DNA from: Pseudeuparius sepicola
Lineage: Eukaryota > Arthropoda > Insecta > Coleoptera > Anthribidae
NCBI GenBank assembly: GCA_963920635.1
Contig: OY987305.1
Span: forward strand, 3,945,153-4,009,152
Direction: 5' to 3'
Length of the DNA: 64,000 nt
Part shown: one piece after another, positions 56,721 to 64,000 of the stretch
Layout of the letters: each line of letters opens with the position of its first letter
Position numbering within the stretch: position 1 is the first letter of the stretch
Translations under genes and position numbers: made by a program
The notes under the pieces: generated by a model
Database searches by the model: none
What the model was told of the DNA's origin: nothing
The model's input: the letters and a program-made list of their open reading frames with translations, nothing else

Positions 56721-59151
56721 TCAATTTTTAGTTATGTCATTTTACGGCTCTAGAGGAAAGTAATCAAACTGAGCCCGCTCGCTCCTCTATAACGGTCCAA
56801 CCACTTCCTTTTACAGCAATCAGATATGCTTCATGGCCTGTGCACTTGCAACGAACGCGCCGGTGTCATTTTCGGATGTTCTAAACTCGGTGGTCAATTT
56901 TTCTAATTTTCCGGTTCGCTACCACCACAGAATCGATGTGGAGACATCATCTGCGCGAAGCCTAAAGGTTTCTACACTTGGTTTAGGGCTCGAAGGAATG
57001 AGATTCCATTGTTCTATTGTGTGGTACGGGTCTAGCCATTATAAGCAAATGATCTTTTAAATCTTAATATAAAACGGAGTCTGTGAGATTGTCGTTTGAG
57101 GTTTGCATATACCTAAACAAACAGGAGAAGGTATTTCTCAATGTTTTTGATTTTATAAGGTCCTTTCTGACTAACATTGTTTCAATTTGTAACCTGTAAG
57201 CACCCGGTGAATGAACATTTGTTTTATTCCTTGTTAGAGCAAAATAACTCCATTATTTTGCTTGCGAGAAGTTTACGAGTTAAGTCACGATCCTAAAAGA
57301 TTAAATTTTACAATTCTCAATACAATGTGAACACGTCTTGTAGACCTCGTGTTTAGTTACCATACTAAATGTACCATACTAAGATGTATGTTACATTCAA
57401 AACATGACTATGTAATGTTTAATTTATCATATAATTCGGAATTACAAAAAAGTGGTAGGTTTATCAATTAGTTCAGCGAAAACTACATTACTTACTATAA
57501 TATTCCTTAGCGATGCATACAAATGTTTACCCGTATTATACTAGATAGCCATAGACCAGTGCAGGAAGTCTACAACATTCCAATGTTCATGCTCGATGTA
57601 CCTATACACCCACACGATATGTTGATGTTACATAATGAGACCGGGCAAATCCATTTCCTCATTCAACGAACTTTTGGTAACTAAAACAAACTACAGATTT
57701 TTGTATTTGACAGGATATATTTTAAATACATATAACTACCTTATGTCGGTTATTTTTAGAGGATGTTAAAAATGAATGAAAAATAGAATTCGAGCCAACA
57801 AATGTTTTAACAAAATGTACAGGGTATATTTTTAATTACTGTAAAATCGTACTCCGTTCACAGTAGATGCACCAACATAACACGTAATAAATTAAACTAC
57901 GGCTTTTTACCCTTATTTATTTAGGATAATTTTAAAGACGAAGTTGCACAATTTTCTTCAGGCTGAAATATACAGTTTCGTCGTTTTATTGTCTAGAACG
58001 CCAAACGTGGCAACCTCTATGCCTGTCCGGAGAAACGGCATTGCAATGTTGCCGGTGCCCGTTTGCAATAATTCGTGGAACAAAGACAAATTTTACTTTT
58101 CTATTGAAATGTCTCCAGCTTGCCTATGAATATCTATTATTTAATGTATTGCACAACCTTTGAGCTTTAACTACTTAATTCAATTGCACACAAAAATGTC
58201 GTCACATAAATACTTTTATTATTACGCATGTGTCTCGTGTATTGACTGCTCTATAGCAAAATCATGTCCGTTTATGCTGCACACGATGGAAACTAAATCC
58301 TTCATCTCTGTCACGTGCCACTTTGGTTAAAGTATATTATTATGTATATGGAACATATACGATAAATATTCAGACTTCAATTACCCGGAAATATTCGCGA
58401 ATGTGGCAACGCCACCAGCGTCATTTCGTATGCCGCTCCATCAAAATATTATTATTATATTGTTTGTGTAGTTAACGCGACTGAATATTTAGGAAAAAAA
58501 CACTTCGGGGCATCCTAAGTCTGAGGTTAGAATTTTGAAATTTCAACTTTCCTTGCAACTTTCACCGCAGAATAAGGTTATGTCTCAGAACACTTCAGTG
58601 GTATCGCCGTGTTGCCAAATTGCCCTTTTAAAACACTTATGACGTCATAAGTGCTTTCCCGCCTTTCGAAGAAAGTCTGAACCTTGATAATTGCGTAATT
58701 ATTATTTTTAAATAATCGTAGGGTCTTATGCACGTGTCCAGGAATTGTTTTATTGAATTGTTTTTATGAAGTTTGTAAAATTTCGTCAAGTACCGTATTG
58801 GTGCTAAGGAACTGCCCTAATATCACAAGATTATGTCAATGTAAAAGTGGTGACATGATTTTGTAATATAAAATTTATATCTATTTGTCATTGTAATTTT
58901 AGGAGATTAGGTTTTAGATGCATCCTCAGATCTTTTAAAGCAGGTTATAATTCAGTTTTGTGTTGGTAACACCCTGTGGCGCGGCCGGTGTGGTGCTCTC
59001 TCATCCTCGTCTCTTCTATTCTATTCAAAAATATTTACGACGCTATTCTGTTACTTTTAATACCTTCCTGGCGTGGGCGAAAGGTGGGTCTAAAATTCTT
59101 TTAAATCGCCCAATAACATTCGTTAAAACAAAACACGACCGACCTACTTGA
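56721..59151. other. Gene-free stretch
   Basis: A 75-codon plus-strand frame at 56833 and its reverse strand contain protein-like patches, but neither shows a motif or splice structure I can defend. The rest is AT-rich DNA with no supported feature. Confidence 0.4.
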
Positions 59152-59424
59152 TTAGGTTGGATTCGAATTTAAATTCTCTCTTACCCTACCGGCACCGTAG
59201 AAAATCGTTTGAGACAAAAGGTCTTCCTCTTTGAAATGCGTGAGATGAGCTGAGGTTACCGAAGCATAAAAGTTTTTGGCGCCCTTTGAAAGTACGTTAC
59301 AAAAAACTTTTTTTTCTTGTGTACCCGAATACGGTCTCGGCGTACCTTTATCAAGGAATTGATGATACTGCATTATGCTGTATAATGGGAGGCTGAAGAA
59401 CCATAGGCGCACCATGCAAAACAA
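59152..59424 (-). CDS. Possible isolated exon or remnant, unidentified
   Basis: A 90-codon minus-strand frame whose middle (residues about 25-80) has balanced protein-like composition and ends at a donor-like GGTAGG|GTAAGAG near 59187. No partner exon, start context or family is recognised. It could equally be a transposon scrap. Confidence 0.25.
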   Translation of the reverse strand: MFCMVRLWFFSLPLYSIMQYHQFLDKGTPRPYSGTQEKKVFCNVLSKGAKNFYASVTSAHLTHFKEEDLLSQTIFYGAGRVRENLNSNPT

Positions 59425-60139
59425 TTTAAGAAATTATTTTACATATATGTATTTTCAATTTATACATAAACGTACATATACATACATTTACAAGTTATTC
59501 TGCTTACAAATAATAAAAGTCTTCTGTTTGGAACTAAAGTATTTAATCTTTCTCAAGAATATATGTGCAGCCCGCCACTGTCTTGGTCCACGATATTTCA
59601 TATGCCTGCACCGACAATGACGTCGGGCCCTTATTTTCTTACCTCATTAAAATAAATGACTGACACTCGTCGGGTTACGTCGTTTCTTCTTTATGTATAA
59701 TATGTACGTCGCAATTTAAAAATCTCCCTAGGTTAAGTGGGGTTGAAGACGATTGTTTTTTGTTTTGTCTGTTGTCTCATCGAGGTCCAAGTAAGAAATG
59801 GCAGAGGACCCAACAAATTTGGCCCATCTTTCTTAGTTTTTTTTTGTAGACATATAGGGAAGTTGTTTGACTGGATGTACCGGATTTTTGACAGCTGTCA
59901 AATGTAAACCAACTGCTCATCAGTGTTGCGTGTTGCCGTACTAAAATTGAGAGAAAATGTAATAGATCTGGGGTATTTTTTACTTTGAATAGAATAAATT
60001 CATTTTTTTAAGCAGAAGAATGGAAGGTTTATTTCAGTTTCTCCTCCCACAAACACAAAATATTAAGGTTAGGTTAAATAAAAAGGATTATGTTAAGACG
60101 GTTAAGGGCTAAGATAGGTTAGAATTGCCACCTCTTCTT

Positions 60140-60190
60140 TCCTTGACTCATATTTAGTTGTCGAAACGTCGTAGATATAGTACAACTGTA
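60140..60190 (+). other. Decayed relative of the hammerhead-like motif
   Basis: AGTTGTCGAAACGTCGTAG follows CTTGACTCATATTT, resembling the 3' half of the motif at 41421-41449 with the CUGANGA core lost. Supports a degraded Penelope-like insertion here, weakly. Confidence 0.25.
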
Positions 60191-60546
60191 ATAGGCTTGG
60201 CAACACTGCGTGTTCATTGTTCCACAGTAAAAAACGAGAATGAACAGTGAAACCACAGAAAACTTAGGTTAGATTAGATTATGCTACTGTGTTTAGGGTT
60301 AGATTAGATTAGGTTAGATCTGATTCGTGTACGTCTGACAGGTCCCTGGAGGAAACCAAACCCTTGTTGGATGAAGTGTCAATATTCAGTTATTTGTTGA
60401 CTTAAAACTAATTACATATAACAAATATGAGTTCTAACTAACTAAACAAATTTAAGGTGAATTAGAATTAAACAAATAATCGCAAACTGTTTTTTCCTCC
60501 AGGGGCAGAATAGCACGTGACCGATTGTGTGGAGATAGGTTAAATA

Positions 60547-60985
60547 AGATAATAATAATAATTCTCACCCTTACAATACTCCAAACTATAGGAGTACCCG
60601 AGAAGCAACTGAATGCTTGTGCAGGGGAGGAGGGCAATTGCTATTATTTTGTCTTCGTTGTCATTTGCGGCTAGAGCCGACTTTTCCCGATAGAACTAGG
60701 ATAGCATTCGCTCAAGTACTACGGAAAACCCCAGAAAACAGTACCTAGTTATCCCAGTGAGTGTAGGACAATAATTAGTAACTCACACTGATAAAGCTAT
60801 TAAAGAGCAATATCGTAAATCGGCATTTTGTCCAGCGCTCTTGGCCATCAGAGTTTTTTTTAATAAAGAGTATAAAGACATGTGCATGCATTTTGCCTCG
60901 ACCTCGGTTCGAACCAAGGTCGATCGAAGGCAGAAGAACACGCAGTCTAAATAGTTCATCGATGCTCATTGACTAGGTTGCTGTG
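60547..60985 (-). mobile_element. Longest SINE copy: tRNA-like head, body and (ATT)n tail
   Basis: Read on the minus strand, an A-box-like TAGTCAATGAG (about 60975) is followed 60 bases later by GACCTTGGTTCGAACCGAGG, a B box inside a closable T-arm. The shared body and GTGAGAATTATTATTATT tail follow. The A-to-B distance suits a Ser/Leu-type tRNA with a long variable arm. Length about 440 bp. Confidence 0.7.
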
Positions 60986-60999
60986 TTATAGGTTAGGTT

Positions 61000-61560
61000 G
61001 GGTTACAGATACAATTGTTTTTTGAGCAGTTAGACATATAAATATTTTTATCCGTATATCTAGTTAACAAATAATGTAAAATGTCAAGTCAAGCCATGAT
61101 TTATGTGGTCTTTATGAAATATCGCGAACATTCGGCCATCCAACGTAATATTTAAAGGTCCCGTAGTGAAGATACGTTATGTGGAACGAATTTGTGCGCC
61201 TTTCTCCGAGTCTAAGAACTGTTACCGGCAAGTTTAAATGTACCGTCCATTTAAACTTATTTAAAAGTCCGAAAAACCGCTTGGCCGACTATCGAAACTG
61301 CCTTCCGCGCCTTCGAGAGTGAAGATAAATTTAACAGGGCCCGAACGTTGGAAGAAAGAACTTGTTCTTCTTCGTTCTCTGTCGGTCTTCGGCGTTTCTT
61401 CGGTCTTTCCTCGTCGGGAAGAATGCGCGTTCGTTGGGAAGTCGAGGAAGACCGCGGCGAACAAAAAAGAGGGAATGGTAATAAAGTCTTAACCTTATGT
61501 AATTATGGACGAAATGCGGTCGACTTATCTCCGGATTTTTTATTGTTCCGTTAAATTTGG
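61000..61560. promoter_or_regulatory. GC-rich, promoter-like island
   Basis: At 61150-61560 CpG density rises, with Arg/Ser-rich frames on both strands and no start-codon-defined gene. It could be the promoter or 5' UTR of a gene whose coding exons lie outside the window. No TATA box or initiator is definite. Confidence 0.25.
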
Positions 61561-61971
61561 CGGATTAAGTGGCCACCTTAGCGCCGAGCACGGGAATGTT
61601 TTTATCAGCCGACACTAAACCCTGAGATCATAATGAAACGGAACCTGCTCTTGAGGTCTTACCGGCGATTTGTCATTTTGCTACTGCACCAGTTGCACCA
61701 TCCACTGAACCACGAGGCAAATCAAATTTCTTAAAACCGGACAAAAATACCTTTAGGATTTCGATTTTTTTTTGTCGCTAAAAAGTAAAAAATCCGGGTC
61801 TTAAAACCTAAAGTGAAAAATCACTTGATTTAATTTTTGTTGTCACCCTGTATATTTTTAGTATTTTGCGTTCCTCATGTCCAACAATATATAGTTTTAT
61901 TATAAAATTTTCTCAACTTTCATAAAAATATTCCATATTCCAGTTATTTTTGAAGGTAACTACACAAAGTT

Positions 61972-62633
61972 ATACAGTGTGACCCACTTCAAACCCATAA
62001 AATTTGTATTTATCATCCGATTTTGATCTAGTTTTTTAACGACATATTTTTTTGGGTCAAAATTGGACCTAGCATATTAGGCATATTTTTATTAATATTC
62101 TGACTACGCCATTGCATTGGACATCCTTTAAAACGGGTTTTTACCAAATTTTGTTAAAAAATTTCGAACAATAATATAAATTCTAGATACCTACCAATGA
62201 AAATAGCGATTTAAGTACCTATTTTACCGGCTACTCACTTAAATCAAGTTGCATGTGCATTAAAAACAATTATATCTGTAACTTACTTAGGTACTTTATT
62301 ACAAATAATAGTAATGTCAATATATAATTTTTAATTTAGTTTTTTTTTTTGTATTTAGGTACCTATACATATTATATCTATTTGTAATAAAGCAAGTTAT
62401 TCAGTTTCAATTGTTTTTATTCCCCATGCAACTTGATTTAAGCGAGTAGGCAGGTAAAATAGGTAGAAAATCAGCATTTTCATTGGTTTTTAGAATTTTT
62501 ATTGTTAGAGATTTTGAAACAAAATTTGGTACAAACCCGTTTTTAGGAATGCCTAATACAGTGGCGTAGTCAAACCCACTTGGTATCTGGTACGGTTTCC
62601 CCACATTGAGCACCGGAACTGAACCACCCTGTA
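61972..62633. mobile_element. 0.66-kb foldback MITE
   Basis: Left-arm blocks (AGCATATTAGGCAT, GACTACGCCA, AAAACGGGTTTTTACC, GCGATTTAAGTACC, CTTAAATCAAGTTGCATG) recur inverted in the right arm (CATGCAACTTGATTTAAG, GGTACAAACCCGTTTTT, TGGCGTAGTC). Termini are ACAGTGTGACCC and an inverted, diverged CCACCCTGTA. Confidence 0.7.
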
Positions 62634-62651
62634 GAATCAAAAAACCAAAAT

Positions 62652-63090
62652 ATACAGTGTGTCCACGGATAGTTGAGACGACATTTGTAAAAGACAAAAA
62701 AAATCGAGTTGAAATTTGAGCTTTTTGGGGGATCACTACTAGGTTTGAAAGTAATTTTTGACATAATTTTAGTTTCGAAAAATCAAGTATGCCTTGAATA
62801 TTTCAAAAAACTGATTTTTTTTTTCACTTTTAAAGTGCCTTTCCTATAGGAGTTACGGCAAAATGTTATTAAGAAAAGTTGTTCAAAATGAAAAATTGAG
62901 AACGTGTACAAAATTTCAAAATCCTAGACCTACTTTTATTTTTTTGTTTTTTTTTTACTAAAAAAAGTGGGGAAAGTGCTTTTAGAGTGCGTTATCTTAT
63001 TTATTTTTGCATTATTAACAATTTGATGCTCACTTTCGGTCAAACCGGAAGTCAGAAATGGTAACTGACAATTTTGTCACTCCCTGTATC
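62652..63090. mobile_element. Degenerate MITE related to 23550-24005
   Basis: Begins TACAGTGTGTCCACGGATAG. Internal words (GGCAAAATGTTATTAAGAAA, TACAAAATTT, CCTACTTTTATTT) match the order in 23550-24005. A CCCTGTA terminus lies near 63082. The ends are eroded. Confidence 0.5.
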
Positions 63091-64000
63091 CTGCGTTTTT
63101 TCGCGGTAATTTTTTAACAAGACCCTGTATAGTAATTTGGTGTACCAATTCCCCGAAAAATTGTACACAAGGCGAAATGGCGAAAATAATGGCACGAGAC
63201 AAGGTATTTTCTCAGCATTTTTTCTACAGAAAATATTGTTTGGCTTTTTTCTATTTCGCAAGTTTGTAATTTGGAGGCTATTTAGAGTCTTTTTTATGGT
63301 ATTTAAACTTGCATAAATTATTTTTTTGTGCATTTTTTTGTAATGATTGCAATTTTGCTCACTACGCTTTGCCTAGAGATGGAAAATGCAATAATTATTA
63401 TGTATGCAGCCATTATATATATGCTTTTTACGAATTTATGTGTATATTCTTTCGGTTTTATAGTTATAAGATTACAAATCTACGCGTTTCGGTTAAGCTG
63501 TAAGTATATTTCTTAATCCTGAATGGAAGTGAGCTGCTGTAAAAAATTAACACTATTTTGAAATGTAAACAAAACACTGTACCTAACGGTAAGTTTCATA
63601 TTTTATTTGTTTGACTAAGAGACTGAATGCCGTCTTATTTTTCATCATCTCCTTCTCTTATTATTTGGTATTCATGCAGGACCAGTTTAAAACATTATAG
63701 GTAGGTACCGGAATTTTTGAAAGTATTTTTTATGCTTTTATTAACAACATTTAAAAAATGAGATTTGATTAAAACTGCCTCCCACCCATGTACCATCAAA
63801 GATCAATCAACACTTTTTGTTCCATCAGATACTTACATACATCTTTTTCGAGAAATTTCTTTTTCGTTCATTTTTTTATAAAAAGACTTTTCTATGTACC
63901 GAACAAACCAGTAGACTAGAATACATTTTTTTGTGATATACTTTATTTAGGTGTTCATTGTCCATACTTACAAAGAGTGGTAAATAATAAAGCTGTAATA
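63091..64000. other. Gene-free stretch to the window edge
   Basis: AT-rich; no gene, RNA or clear element. Short plus-strand frames at 63309-63516 encode hydrophobic residues, as expected of T-rich DNA. Confidence 0.45.

Overview
This window is animal nuclear DNA, almost certainly from an insect. It is AT-rich, has spliced genes with GT-AG introns, and its conserved proteins fit insect homologues: the nucleosome-assembly/PP2A-inhibitor protein SET, a glycogen branching enzyme, and two Cdc25 mitotic phosphatases. Many 'ACAGGGTGTnnC'-type transposon ends, (ATT)n-tailed SINEs and TTAGG-like words also point to an insect, possibly a beetle. The species cannot be read from the sequence. There are no prokaryotic genes, rRNA genes or CRISPR arrays. 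Layout: (1) 1-30.2 kb is the genic half. From left to right it holds a seven-exon gene for an unrecognised 209-residue tail-anchored protein (minus strand, 1848-3985); a recent 1.1-kb tandem duplication carrying two near-identical intact genes for an 85-residue protein (plus strand, 4936-5193 and 6011-6268); SET (minus strand, four exons, 6964-13279); the glycogen branching enzyme (minus strand, seven exons, 14533-17286); and two Cdc25 paralogues head to tail (minus strand, 19269-21110 with two exons, and 26153-30143 with three exons). I reconstructed each spliced gene exon by exon; splice sites and codon phases agree throughout. (2) 30.5-64 kb has no convincing complete gene. It is a dense landscape of foldback elements, MITEs, decayed DNA transposons, SINEs and LINE scraps, often nested. 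Several families occur more than once, including two copies of a DDE-transposase-derived foldback (21.6 and 45.8 kb) and an inverted pair of a 0.7-kb element (37.2 and 51.9 kb). How the genes relate: most recognisable proteins bear on cell division or phosphatase control. SET is known as an inhibitor of PP2A, Cdc25 dephosphorylates Cdk1, and the duplicated 85-residue protein carries what looks like a PP1-docking signature: a SILK-like TILK, an RVxF-type KNVHF, then hydrophobic pairs. Whether this neighbourhood is functional or accidental is unknown. The most promising candidates for something undescribed are the tandem PP1-docking-like microprotein genes and a foldback transposon family (24.4, 36.5-37.1, 40.6-43.3 and 55.8-56.7 kb). 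The arms of that family are tandem ~120-bp units, each with a YY1/Pho-like AAGATGGCGG word and, in plus-oriented units, often a CRE word (TGACGTCA).
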